Source: Bradyrhizobium_A sp052115025 (GTDB lineage: Bacteria; Pseudomonadota; Alphaproteobacteria; Rhizobiales; Xanthobacteraceae). From it: DNA of 64,000 nucleotides. Below the pieces are notes generated by a model. It did no database searches, was not told the DNA's origin, and worked only from the letters and a program-made list of their open reading frames with translations. Each line of letters starts with the position of its first letter. The first letter of the stretch is position 1. The stretch is taken from the NCBI RefSeq assembly GCF_052115025.1, contig NZ_JBFRFW010000009.1:1-64000 (forward strand), given 5' to 3'. Below are positions 1-9,852 of the stretch, one piece after another. A program made the translations under genes and the position numbers.

Positions 1-147
1 ATCAAGGCCGGCGAGACGCTGGCGGTGGTCGAGGCGATGAAGATGCAGAACGTGTTGCGCGCCGAGCGCGACGGCACGGTCAAGGCGATCCATGCCAAGG
101 CTGGTGCGACGCTTGCGGTCGACGCCCTGATCCTCGAGTTTGCGTGA
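1..147 (+). CDS. pccA: Biotin-carrier C-terminus of an acyl-CoA carboxylase alpha subunit (partial)
   Basis: Only the last 48 residues are in the window, and the reading frame is open from base 1. It contains the biotinylation motif AMKM with the acceptor lysine at visible residue 14, followed by the usual hydrophobic end of a biotinyl-lipoyl domain and a TGA stop. The protein would carry carboxyl-biotin in propionyl-CoA (or acetyl-CoA) carboxylase. Propionyl-CoA is favoured because methylmalonyl-CoA mutase, the next step but one, follows 92 bases downstream on the same strand. The N-terminal biotin carboxylase part is outside the window, so substrate cannot be read directly. Confidence 0.85.
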   Translation: MKAGETLAVVEAMKMQNVLRAERDGTVKAIHAKAGATLAVDALILEFA

Positions 148-239
148 GGCAGGCCGCCTGAACCGCCATGCCCGCCGACGTCGGCCTGCCTCCGGCCGAT
201 CGTCGGCGGGATCTCTTTCCCGAAGCATGCGAGACCAAG

Positions 240-2387
<2,148 letters not shown>

Positions 2388-2399
2388 GGCCTGCGGCGG

Positions 2400-2415
2400 G
2401 ACGCGTCGACGCGTC
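2400..2415. terminator. Short perfect palindrome between convergent genes
   Basis: GACGCGTCGACGCGTC is a perfect 16-base palindrome followed by only three T residues. It lies exactly between the converging stops of the mutase and the DinB-like gene. It could act as a weak two-way terminator, but the T tract is too short for confidence. Confidence 0.3.
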
Positions 2416-2417
2416 TT

Positions 2418-2954
2418 TCAGCGCATGTCGTCCGGATCCTGGGCGCGCGCCGCGCGGTCGCCGAGCAGGAAGAATTCGTCGAGCTGCGGCGCGCGCTCGG
2501 CGGTGCCGGCGAGCATCGCCGTGGCCTGGCCGCGATGATGGATCTGATGCAGAAACAGGTGCGGCAGCACCGTCGCAACGGTTTCCCGGTGGAGTCCCGC
2601 TGGGCCACGATCGAGCAGGACGGTCTGGTCGAGACTGGTGGCCGCGAGGCCGTCACAGAAAGCGATCAGTCGCAAGTCCAGCTCCCGCTGCGCGGGCGTC
2701 AGTACCTGCATGGTCGGAAAGGGAATCTTGTCGGCGAAGATCACCACGCTGGCAACGCTGCCTGCGAGGCCGGTGAGATAGAAGCGGTCGACCAGCAGGA
2801 TATGATTGAGCGTCAGTTGCAGTGAGGGAAAGAAGTTCGTGCGCTCGCGCGCGAACTCGTGGTCGGACAGGCGACTGCAGGTCCTGGACAGGCGAGCATT
2901 GGACCAGGCGTTGTTGCGGGCCATGGCACGATAGTGCTCGATAAGGGGATCCAT
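2418..2954 (-). CDS. DinB family protein
   Basis: Product of 178 residues resembling the DinB/YfiT metal-binding four-helix bundle family. It opens with the characteristic LIEHYRAMARNNAWSNARL helix, and LNHILLVDRFY and LPHLFLHQIHHRGQA supply the spaced histidines that usually hold a divalent metal. Many members are thiol (bacillithiol or mycothiol)-dependent transferases, but in proteobacteria the reaction is usually unknown. The start at 2954 is chosen because AAGAAGGAAG lies just upstream; a longer reading frame from 3023 has no such site. It converges with the mutase gene. Confidence 0.8.
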   Translation of the reverse strand: MDPLIEHYRAMARNNAWSNARLSRTCSRLSDHEFARERTNFFPSLQLTLNHILLVDRFYLTGLAGSVASVVIFADKIPFPTMQVLTPAQRELDLRLIAFCDGLAATSLDQTVLLDRGPAGLHRETVATVLPHLFLHQIHHRGQATAMLAGTAERAPQLDEFFLLGDRAARAQDPDDMR

Positions 2955-3056
2955 CGCTTCCTTCTTCGGCTGGCCTGGCGGCATCGCATGGTCTGCGACG
3001 GCGGTGTGCACCGGTTTGAGCACTTCAGGTTACGCGGCCGCGCAAGAGGGCGCACA

Positions 3057-3995
3057 CTAGTTCGCGCACAGCAGCGACGTTTCGTGGCAGATGAAGCCCG
3101 GCGGGCTGTTGCGCACCCGGATGGTCTCGATGCGGGTCATGGACAGCGCCATGAACTTGTCGAGGCGGTCGATCTGCATGTCGAACCGCTTGCGGAGGCG
3201 ATCGGTCAGCTTGGTCATGGCCGCTCGGGTGGTGTCGTCGAATGTCGGCGGCGGCGCGTCCGCCTTGACGGCCGCCGTCCAGCGGCGGATCGGTTCGATA
3301 TCGCGGTGCAGGTGATCGAAACAGGTATAGATTACAGCGAGATGATGCTTGGCGCTGCGCCAATCGACCTGCGGTGCTCCCGGTTGCGACGACAATGGCG
3401 CCATCGTCCAGCGTGCCACGTTCTGACCGGGGGCGATCAGCGTGTCGCAATCGATATTCGCGGCACCGATCGTGCTCAGGGTCAGCGGGTCCTGCAGCAC
3501 TTTGTCGACGGGGGATGTCGTGGTCGGCCAACTCGGCCAATCGATATAGATCTCGGCCCGGCGCGCGATCACGTCGATCGATTGGCGCAGCTCGATCCGC
3601 GCACGCGTGTAGTCGTCATAGGCCGCTTTCGCCTGCGCGCCGAGAAAGCCGAGCCGGCTGTCGAGATCAGTGTCGGCCTCGAGCGCGGCGACATAGTTGA
3701 ACACCAGCATCTGCTGCAGCGTGATGGCGCGGGACAACAGGTCCGAGGTCTCGGTGAAGGTCTTGGTGACTTGCTCGAGGTCGGTCTCCGCCGCCTTGAG
3801 GCGATGTTCGACGGTCCAAGAGTTGTACTGGATCAGCGCGCTCACCAGCCAGCCCAGCACCGACAGCAGGATGGCGACGCCGCTGAGCTGGCCGAGCGCC
3901 TTGAACGGCGCTTCCACGCGCTGCAGCCGATTGATCACGTCCTGCCAGGTCATGGGTGCCCCGCGTCGAACGGAAAGGCGGTCGGTGATGGCCAA
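3057..3995 (-). CDS. Hypothetical single-pass membrane protein
   Basis: A 312-residue product with one clear transmembrane segment (about residues 38-58, LSGVAILLSVLGWLVSALI) near the N-terminus and a long polar remainder. Directly after the membrane segment comes an Arg/Glu-rich stretch with coiled-coil character (HRLKAAETDLEQVTKTFTE). A start at 3953 (MTWQDVINRL) is equally possible. I recognise no domain. The 102-base gap to the DinB-like gene holds nothing obvious. Calling it a gene rests on sensible hydrophobicity and length, since overlapping frames on the other strand lack them. Confidence 0.6.
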   Translation of the reverse strand: MAITDRLSVRRGAPMTWQDVINRLQRVEAPFKALGQLSGVAILLSVLGWLVSALIQYNSWTVEHRLKAAETDLEQVTKTFTETSDLLSRAITLQQMLVFNYVAALEADTDLDSRLGFLGAQAKAAYDDYTRARIELRQSIDVIARRAEIYIDWPSWPTTTSPVDKVLQDPLTLSTIGAANIDCDTLIAPGQNVARWTMAPLSSQPGAPQVDWRSAKHHLAVIYTCFDHLHRDIEPIRRWTAAVKADAPPPTFDDTTRAAMTKLTDRLRKRFDMQIDRLDKFMALSMTRIETIRVRNSPPGFICHETSLLCAN

Positions 3996-4074
3996 GCGCC
4001 AGGGACCGATGGCACAATTCTAGCGCAAGGAGTGTGATGGTTAAATTACAACTTTTGTGGGGTGGCAGGGGCGA

Positions 4075-5586
4075 TCAGGCCACAAGCCTGCAGGCCGGCC
4101 GCTCGATGGTCGCGGCAGCCACGCAGCGGTCGCGCCCCTGGTGCTTGGCGTCATAGAGCGCAAGGTCGGCGGACTTGATGAGGTCGGCCGGGCCGAGGCC
4201 TGCCTGCGGCATCATCGCGGCGATGCCGATGCTGAGGGTGGGGCACAGGTCCGGCCGGCCATGCTGCTGCTCGCGCAGCGACAGCACGCTCGCGCGCATC
4301 GCACTCGCCACCCGCAGGGCGTTGTCGGCGGTCAGGCCCGGCAGCAGCACGGCGAATTCCTCGCCGCCATAACGGGCGCACAGGTCGGAGGCGCGTTCGG
4401 CATGTGCCGCGATGCACGCGGCAATCGCCGCCAGCGCGGCATCGCCAGCCTGATGCCCGTGCTGGTCGTTGAAGGCCTTGAAATGGTCGGCGTCGATCAT
4501 CAGCAGCGCGATCGGGCTCCTGTTGCGCCGGGCGCGGTACCATTCGGCCTCGATGGCATCGTCGAACCGCCGGCGGTTGCTGAGGCCGGTGAGGGCGTCG
4601 GTGCTGGCGAGGCGGGCGAGCTGATTTTCGGCAGCGCTGCGGCGCTTCAGCGCGGCGATCAGGAACAGCGTCAGCGCCATCACGATGGCGCACAGCGCCA
4701 GCGTCAGCGTGCCGATCAGCCACACCTCGCGTAGCCAGTCGGCGAAGATCGTTCGCATAGACAGGCCCTGCACCACCACCAGCGGATGGCGGCCGATCTG
4801 CTGATAGACGAACAGCCGTTCGATGCCGTCGAGCGCGGAGGTGGTCTGGTAGGTTCCTGCCGTGAGCGAGATGAGCTGCCTGAAGGTGGACGCCTTGCCG
4901 AGGTTGCGCCCGATGGTGTCGATGTCGAACGGCGCGCGCATCAGGATGACGCCGTCGGCGCTCATCAGGTTGATGGAATCATCGGGGCCGAGCTGCAGCT
5001 TCCTGAACAGGTCGTGGAAGTAGCTCAGCCGCATGCTGCCTGCGACCACGCCGGCGAACGAGCCGTCGGGATGGCTCATGCGCCGGCTGAAGCTCAGGAG
5101 GTACTGGCCGTCGTCGGCGATCCAGGGCCTGCTGATGAACAGACCGAGATCGGGCTGGCGCTGGTGCGCCTGGAAGAAGTCATGGCCGGTATAGTTGCGC
5201 GGCGCGGGCGACAGCGAGCGCGAATCCAGCATGACCCGGCCCTCGGCATTCAATACCAGGATCGAGCCCATGTCCTTGGCCGTGGCGGCGCGGTCGAACA
5301 GCACCACCTGGCGCAGCTCAGGCCGGATCACGGCGATTTCAGGCAGCTTCATGCCGTCGACCACGGCCTGCAGCGACAGATCGTAGAGCTCGATGTTGCG
5401 GCCGATCTCGCTGGCGAGGCTGGCGACCAGGTTGGTTGCGGCGGTGCGGCTGTGATCGAAATCCTTGGTGCGCATCTGCCACAGCACGGCGCCGCAGATG
5501 CAGGAAAAGCTCAGCGTGACCGCCAGCCCGAGCAGCAACAGCCGCCGGGTCGGCGCGCTTCTGTGCTGCAGATATCGCCTGTACAT
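4075..5586 (-). CDS. Membrane-bound diguanylate cyclase with periplasmic sensor
   Basis: Makes the second messenger cyclic di-GMP from two GTP. The 503-residue product has a first membrane segment (about 15-36), a roughly 250-residue periplasmic region of the double-Cache/PDC sort (FFQAHQRQP..GLFISRPW, FSRRMS..DGSFAGVV), a second membrane segment (about 287-313), and a GGDEF domain. The active-site motif is GGEEF at 407-411. The RxxD inhibitory site (R398, D401) sits five residues before it, so the enzyme should be active and product-inhibited. The ATG at 5586 is chosen because upstream codons do not resemble protein. The ligand is unknown. Confidence 0.9.
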   Translation of the reverse strand: MYRRYLQHRSAPTRRLLLLGLAVTLSFSCICGAVLWQMRTKDFDHSRTAATNLVASLASEIGRNIELYDLSLQAVVDGMKLPEIAVIRPELRQVVLFDRAATAKDMGSILVLNAEGRVMLDSRSLSPAPRNYTGHDFFQAHQRQPDLGLFISRPWIADDGQYLLSFSRRMSHPDGSFAGVVAGSMRLSYFHDLFRKLQLGPDDSINLMSADGVILMRAPFDIDTIGRNLGKASTFRQLISLTAGTYQTTSALDGIERLFVYQQIGRHPLVVVQGLSMRTIFADWLREVWLIGTLTLALCAIVMALTLFLIAALKRRSAAENQLARLASTDALTGLSNRRRFDDAIEAEWYRARRNRSPIALLMIDADHFKAFNDQHGHQAGDAALAAIAACIAAHAERASDLCARYGGEEFAVLLPGLTADNALRVASAMRASVLSLREQQHGRPDLCPTLSIGIAAMMPQAGLGPADLIKSADLALYDAKHQGRDRCVAAATIERPACRLVA

Positions 5587-5809
5587 CTGGATGTCCCCGT
5601 CCCCCCGCCCGCGCTCCCCAGCGCGTGCCTTTTCCTGATAGCGGAATGCTGTTGAGGAAGACGGCGCAATTTTCCGGCAATCCGCACGGCGCCGGTCACA
5701 CTTTGCTAACCATGGCGGGCAGGCCGCCGAGCATCCGGTTGCCGGGGCCGTCGGTTCGCTGGTCGCGACGGTATGAGCCGCGCGACCGGCCGCCGTGTCG
5801 AAAGCCGTT

Positions 5810-6853
5810 TCAGGGCTGCAGCACGACCTTGCCGGCCTCACCGGAGGCGGCAAGGGCGAAGGCCGCATCGAAGTCGGCCAGGGGAAGGCGATGCGTCATC
5901 ACCTGGGCAAGCTGCGGGCCGTGCGTTCTGAGCAGCGTCTCCACCTGCAGCCAGGTCTGGTCGAGGCGCCGGCCATAGACGCCGCGCAGCGTGATCTCAC
6001 CGAGAATGACATGGCGGGCCATGTCGATGCTGAAGGAGCGTTCCGGCAGGCTTGCGAACACGATGTCGCCGCCCTTGCGGGTTTGCGCCAGAGCATCCTG
6101 GAAGGCCTGCTCGCTGCCGGAGGTTTCGATCACGACGTCGAATTTTTCGCGCGCGAGCTGTGCCGGCATCGCATCGCCGAGCGACTGGCGGGCGGGATCG
6201 GCCACAACATCAGCGCCGAGCCGCTGTGCGAGCGCGCGCCGGTAGGCGGCAAGATCGGTGGCCATGATGCGGCCGGCGCCGTAGGCGCGTGCGGCGGCGA
6301 CCGCGAACAGGCCGATCGGGCCGCAGCCGACCACCAGCACGTTGGCGCCGGTGACGGACACTTCGGTGACGGCGCGGACGGAGACGCCGAGCGGCTCCAT
6401 CATGGTGGCGAAGTCGACCGCAATGCCGTCGGGAACGAGGCGCAGCAGCGCCTCCGGCACCACGGTATGGTCGGCGAAGCAGCCGAGGCCCATGCGGCTG
6501 AACAGCCGGAGATTGTCGCAGGTGTGGCCGCGTCCCAGCCGGCATTGCCGGCACTCGCCGCACGGCAGGTGGGTCTCGGCGCTAACGATGTCGCCAGCGT
6601 GCACCCGCGTCACCGCGGCGCCGGTGCCGACCACGGTGCCGCCGAACTCATGCCCGAGCGGGAGCGGCGGGCGATAGCTGTGCGCGGCCCATTCGTTCCA
6701 CTTGTAGATGTGCAGGTCGGTGCCGCAGATCGAGGCGCTGTGGATGCGGACCAGCACGTCGTGCGGACCGAGCGCGGCGATCGGCTGCCGGCGCAGGCCA
6801 AGGCTGCGCGGCGCCGCCGCCTCCTTGAAGACCGAGCGTGTATCGATGCTCAT
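5810..6853 (-). CDS. Zinc-dependent dehydrogenase, L-threonine 3-dehydrogenase-like
   Basis: Medium-chain NAD(P)-dependent alcohol dehydrogenase of 347 residues. Catalytic zinc ligands are C43, H68 and E69 (ICGTDLHIYKWNEW; GHEF). Structural zinc cysteines are C98, C101, C104 and C112. The nucleotide-binding loop is GCGPIGLF. The ICGTDLHIYxWNEW and later GVYGRRLDQTW strings are those of threonine dehydrogenase and its sugar-alcohol dehydrogenase relatives. Its ATG overlaps the stop of the IclR gene (ATGA), so the two form an operon. Context with an SDR and a TRAP importer suggests oxidation of an imported polyol or hydroxy acid rather than threonine. Substrate not readable. Confidence 0.85.
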   Translation of the reverse strand: MSIDTRSVFKEAAAPRSLGLRRQPIAALGPHDVLVRIHSASICGTDLHIYKWNEWAAHSYRPPLPLGHEFGGTVVGTGAAVTRVHAGDIVSAETHLPCGECRQCRLGRGHTCDNLRLFSRMGLGCFADHTVVPEALLRLVPDGIAVDFATMMEPLGVSVRAVTEVSVTGANVLVVGCGPIGLFAVAAARAYGAGRIMATDLAAYRRALAQRLGADVVADPARQSLGDAMPAQLAREKFDVVIETSGSEQAFQDALAQTRKGGDIVFASLPERSFSIDMARHVILGEITLRGVYGRRLDQTWLQVETLLRTHGPQLAQVMTHRLPLADFDAAFALAASGEAGKVVLQP

Positions 6854-7725
6854 CGGGACGCTCCGCGGCCGGTGCGCGTCTTGCGGCGATCGTCGGCCGG
6901 TGCCGTCTGAGGCGGGGCATCGGAAAAATCCGATCGCATCAGCGCGGCGAGCTCCGCCGCCTCGCGCTGCAGCAGCTGCACCACTTCCGGGATGCGCTCG
7001 CCGCGCAGCCGCTCGGCGATCGCCGCGACGCTGAGCGACGCCAGCGGGCGCCCCTCGGCATCGAGCACGGGAACGCCGATCGCATTCATGCCGGGGATCA
7101 CCTGTCCATCGATGAACGAGAAGCCGTAGCGGCGGGTTTCCGCCACCAGCGCGCGCAACTGCTCGGCGTTGAAGCGCGGATAGTCCGCGAGCCAGCGGTG
7201 GTTGCCGGCAATGGCGGCGTCGATCTCGGCGTCGGACAGGAACGCGAGTATCGCAAGGCTGCCCGATCCGATGCCGAGCGGACGGCGATGGCCGACCTCG
7301 AGCGACAGTGTCCGGATCGGAAACGCTCCCACTTCGCGGCCGACGCACACCGCGGCGAAACCTTCGCGCACGGAGACGTAGGCCGTGTCGGCGGTGCTCC
7401 GCGCGATGCGCTCGAGAAACGGGTGGGCGAGGGCGGCAACGTTGCGATGACGCGCGGTGGTTGCGAGCAGGCAGAGACCGACGCCGAGGCGATAGCGGCG
7501 TGAGGTGGCATCCTGGGCGACGAATCCGACATCCGACAGCGCGCCGAGCAGACGGTGGACCGTCGCCTTGCCGAGCCCGGTGCGGCGGGCGACGTCGCTG
7601 AGCATGGCGCCGCGTTCGCCTTCGCCGACCAGCGCCGCCAGCAGCTTGGCTGCGCGATCGATGGTCTTGACCGCAGCGGCTATTTCACCGCCGCGCTCGA
7701 GGGGGTCGTCTGCTGTCAATTCCAT
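6850..7725 (-). CDS. IclR family transcriptional regulator
   Basis: A 291-residue regulator. A winged-helix DNA-binding domain (about residues 20-85, with LSDVARRTGLGKATVHRLLGAL) is followed by the IclR effector domain (VGREVGAFPIRTLSLEVGHRRPLGIGSGSLA, and near the end IPGMNAIGVPVLD). The start at 7725 is supported by GAGAGGAA upstream; a longer frame runs to 8034 without support. It is divergent from the SDR-TRAP genes and translationally coupled to the dehydrogenase. It very likely controls both sides from the inverted repeat at 7856-7898. The effector is unknown, probably a compound of the pathway encoded here. Confidence 0.88.
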   Translation of the reverse strand: MELTADDPLERGGEIAAAVKTIDRAAKLLAALVGEGERGAMLSDVARRTGLGKATVHRLLGALSDVGFVAQDATSRRYRLGVGLCLLATTARHRNVAALAHPFLERIARSTADTAYVSVREGFAAVCVGREVGAFPIRTLSLEVGHRRPLGIGSGSLAILAFLSDAEIDAAIAGNHRWLADYPRFNAEQLRALVAETRRYGFSFIDGQVIPGMNAIGVPVLDAEGRPLASLSVAAIAERLRGERIPEVVQLLQREAAELAALMRSDFSDAPPQTAPADDRRKTRTGRGASR

Positions 7726-7855
7726 TATTCCTCTCGATAGCGCTTCTATTTTGAAACGGATCTCATGCCCGCCAGGTCGGAAAAGATCCTCCGTCCGGCT
7801 TTTTGACCGCACTTTTTCAAGCCAGCCATTTGACATCGCAATTCTGAGTGTGCAA

Positions 7856-7898
7856 TCGTTCCGTATAATAAATATTGTTGTTCCGCAATACGGAACGA
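7856..7898. promoter_or_regulatory. Probable IclR operator in the divergent promoter
   Basis: TCGTTCCGTAT (7856-7866) and ATACGGAACGA (7888-7898) are perfect 11-base inverted copies. An additional GTTCCG half-site at 7880-7885 makes the inner palindrome GTTCCG-CAATA-CGGAAC. The TTCCG..CGGAA form is typical of IclR-family operators. It lies 15 bases before the SDR start codon at 7914 and between divergent genes, so a bound repressor would block the SDR-side promoter. Confidence 0.65.
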
Positions 7899-7913
7899 TA
7901 TGGGAGGTCGCTG

Positions 7914-8777
7914 ATGCCGTCCGAGCCTCACCCTGGAGCACCTGCTCCACATGAGCGCAGCGAGCTGAGCAGAGCGCCTCGCGCCCATGGCCGGGTGCGG
8001 GACAAGGTCGCCGTTGTCTTCGGGGCGGGATCATCCGGGGCGGGGTGGGGGAACGGCAAGGCGGCGGCCGTGCTGTATGCCCGGGAAGGGGCGCGTGTCG
8101 TGGCGGTGGATCTTCAGCGCACGGCGGCGGAAGAGACAGCCGGCCTCATCCGTGAGGAAGGCGGGCAATGCCTTGCGCTTCAGGCGGATGTGACGTCGAG
8201 CGAGGCCGTGGCGAATGTCGTGCGCGAGGCGGTCGCTGCGGTGGGCGCCATCGACATCCTGCACAACAATGTCGGCATCACTCACATGGGCGACGTGATC
8301 GAGGCCAGCGAGCAGAGCTGGCGGCGGGTGATCGACACCAACCTGACGAGCGCATTCCTGACCTGCAAGCACGTCCTGCCGGTCATGCTCGCACGGCAGC
8401 GTGGCGCCATCGTCAACGTGTCTTCGCTCGCCTCGATCCAGGTCAACAGCTATCCCTACGTTTCGTATTACGCGGCGAAGGCGGGGCTCAACCACTTCAC
8501 GCGCGCCATCGCGGTCCAGTATGCGGCGCGCGGCGTTCGCGCCAATGCGGTGCTGCCGGGCGTGATCGATACGCCGCTTGTGCGAACTCAGATCGCCGGC
8601 CGCTACGAGAGCACCGAGGCGATGATGACCGCCCGCCATGCCGCAAGCCCGATGGGGCGCATGGGCGACGCCTGGGACGTGGCCCGCGCCGCGCTGTTTC
8701 TGGCCTCCGACGAGGCCGCCTACATTACCGGCGTCTGCCTGCCCGTCGACGGCGGCAAGAGCTGCGTCGGGCGCTGA
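7914..8777 (+). CDS. Short-chain dehydrogenase/reductase
   Basis: NAD(P)-dependent oxidoreductase of 287 residues. An unusual 25-residue N-terminal tail precedes the Rossmann fold (VVFGAGSSGAGWGNGKA), then NNVG, the catalytic serine in NVSSLAS and YYAAK, and a C-terminal ITGVCLPVDGGKS. Start at 7914 follows GGGAGG with good spacing. The glycine-rich loop is longer than the standard TGxxxGxG, as in a subgroup linked to catabolic operons. First gene of the SDR-TRAP-cyclase operon, repressed presumably by the divergent IclR protein. Probably oxidises a hydroxy compound brought in by the TRAP carrier. Confidence 0.88.
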   Translation: MPSEPHPGAPAPHERSELSRAPRAHGRVRDKVAVVFGAGSSGAGWGNGKAAAVLYAREGARVVAVDLQRTAAEETAGLIREEGGQCLALQADVTSSEAVANVVREAVAAVGAIDILHNNVGITHMGDVIEASEQSWRRVIDTNLTSAFLTCKHVLPVMLARQRGAIVNVSSLASIQVNSYPYVSYYAAKAGLNHFTRAIAVQYAARGVRANAVLPGVIDTPLVRTQIAGRYESTEAMMTARHAASPMGRMGDAWDVARAALFLASDEAAYITGVCLPVDGGKSCVGR

Positions 8778-8832
8778 ATTTCAGACGACAACAACGATCG
8801 GCACAATGCCGTCGAATTTCATGGAGGATGCC

Positions 8833-9852
8833 ATGCTCGAGTTGAGCCGTCGACGTTTTCTCGCGGCGGTCGGGGCGGGGACGATTGCGAGCCCGTTCAT
8901 CCGGCTGAGGTCGGCAAGCGCTGCCGAATTCGCCTACAAATATGCCGGCAACGTCAATGCCGAGCATCCCCTGACGCGCAACATCGCGATCGCCGCCGAC
9001 AAGATCCGCGAGCGGACCGCGGGGCGCGTCGATATCCAGATTTTTCCCAACAGTCAGCTCGGGTCGGAAATGGACATGCTGACCCAGGTACGCACCGGCG
9101 CGATCGAATTCTACACCATCTCCGGCCTCGTGCTCGCTTCGCTGGTGCCGATCGCCTCGATCAACGGCATCGGCTTCGCCTTTCCGGACTATCCGGATGT
9201 GTGGCGGGCGATGGACGGCAAGCTCGGCGCGCATGTGCGCGCGGCGATCGACAAGTTCAGTGTCGTAACCTTCCCGCGGATCTGGAGCGGCGGTTATCGC
9301 CAGGTGACGTCGAGCGTCAGGCCGGTGCGCACTCCGGCGGACCTGCAGGGCTTCAAGATCCGTGTGCCGGTCAGCCCGCTGTGGACCTCGATGTTCAAGG
9401 CGTTCGGCGCTGCGCCCGTCAGCATCAACTGGGGCGAGGTGTATTCGTCGCTGCAGACGCGGGTGGTCGACGGGCAGGAGACGCCGCTCGTCAGCATCGA
9501 GAGCGCCAAGCTCTACGAGGTGCAGAAGTACTGTTCGCTCACCAACCACATGTGGGACGGCTTCTGGTTCCTGGCCAACCGCCGCGCGCTCGACCGTCTG
9601 CCGCCGGACCTGCGCGATATCGTCGTCGGCACGATCGATGACCAGGCGATCGCCCAGCGGGCCGAAGTGGAGCGCCTCAACAAGAACCTGCAGCAGGCGC
9701 TGACCCGTCTCGGGCTCGTCTTCAATGCGACGGAGCCGGAGCCGTTCCAGGAGGCGCTGCGCAAGGGCGGCTTCTACGAGGACTGGAAGGGGCGGTATGG
9801 CGAAGCCGCGTGGGCGCTGCTCGAGGAAAGCGCCGGAAGGAAGCTGTCATGA
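8833..9852 (+). CDS. dctP: TRAP transporter substrate-binding protein, DctP family
   Basis: Periplasmic binding protein (339 residues) that captures an organic acid for the TRAP importer. The N-terminus has a twin-arginine-type signal (LSRRRFLAAVGAG, cleaved near SASAAEF), so it may be exported folded. The mature part has the DctP features IQIFPNSQLGSEMDMLTQVRTGAIEF and WGEVYSSLQTRVVDGQETP. In this family a conserved arginine pairs with the carboxylate; RIWSGGYRQVTSS and FKIRVP are the likely region. ATG 8833 follows GGAGG. Its stop overlaps the start of the permease (ATGA). Ligand unknown, most likely a carboxylate. Confidence 0.93.
   Translation: MLELSRRRFLAAVGAGTIASPFIRLRSASAAEFAYKYAGNVNAEHPLTRNIAIAADKIRERTAGRVDIQIFPNSQLGSEMDMLTQVRTGAIEFYTISGLVLASLVPIASINGIGFAFPDYPDVWRAMDGKLGAHVRAAIDKFSVVTFPRIWSGGYRQVTSSVRPVRTPADLQGFKIRVPVSPLWTSMFKAFGAAPVSINWGEVYSSLQTRVVDGQETPLVSIESAKLYEVQKYCSLTNHMWDGFWFLANRRALDRLPPDLRDIVVGTIDDQAIAQRAEVERLNKNLQQALTRLGLVFNATEPEPFQEALRKGGFYEDWKGRYGEAAWALLEESAGRKLS

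Noticed and set aside
2859..4037. Long plus-strand open frame of 392 codons
   Set aside because: It is the antisense of the DinB-like and membrane-protein genes, rich in Arg/Gly/His with no ribosome site. High GC makes such shadow frames common here.
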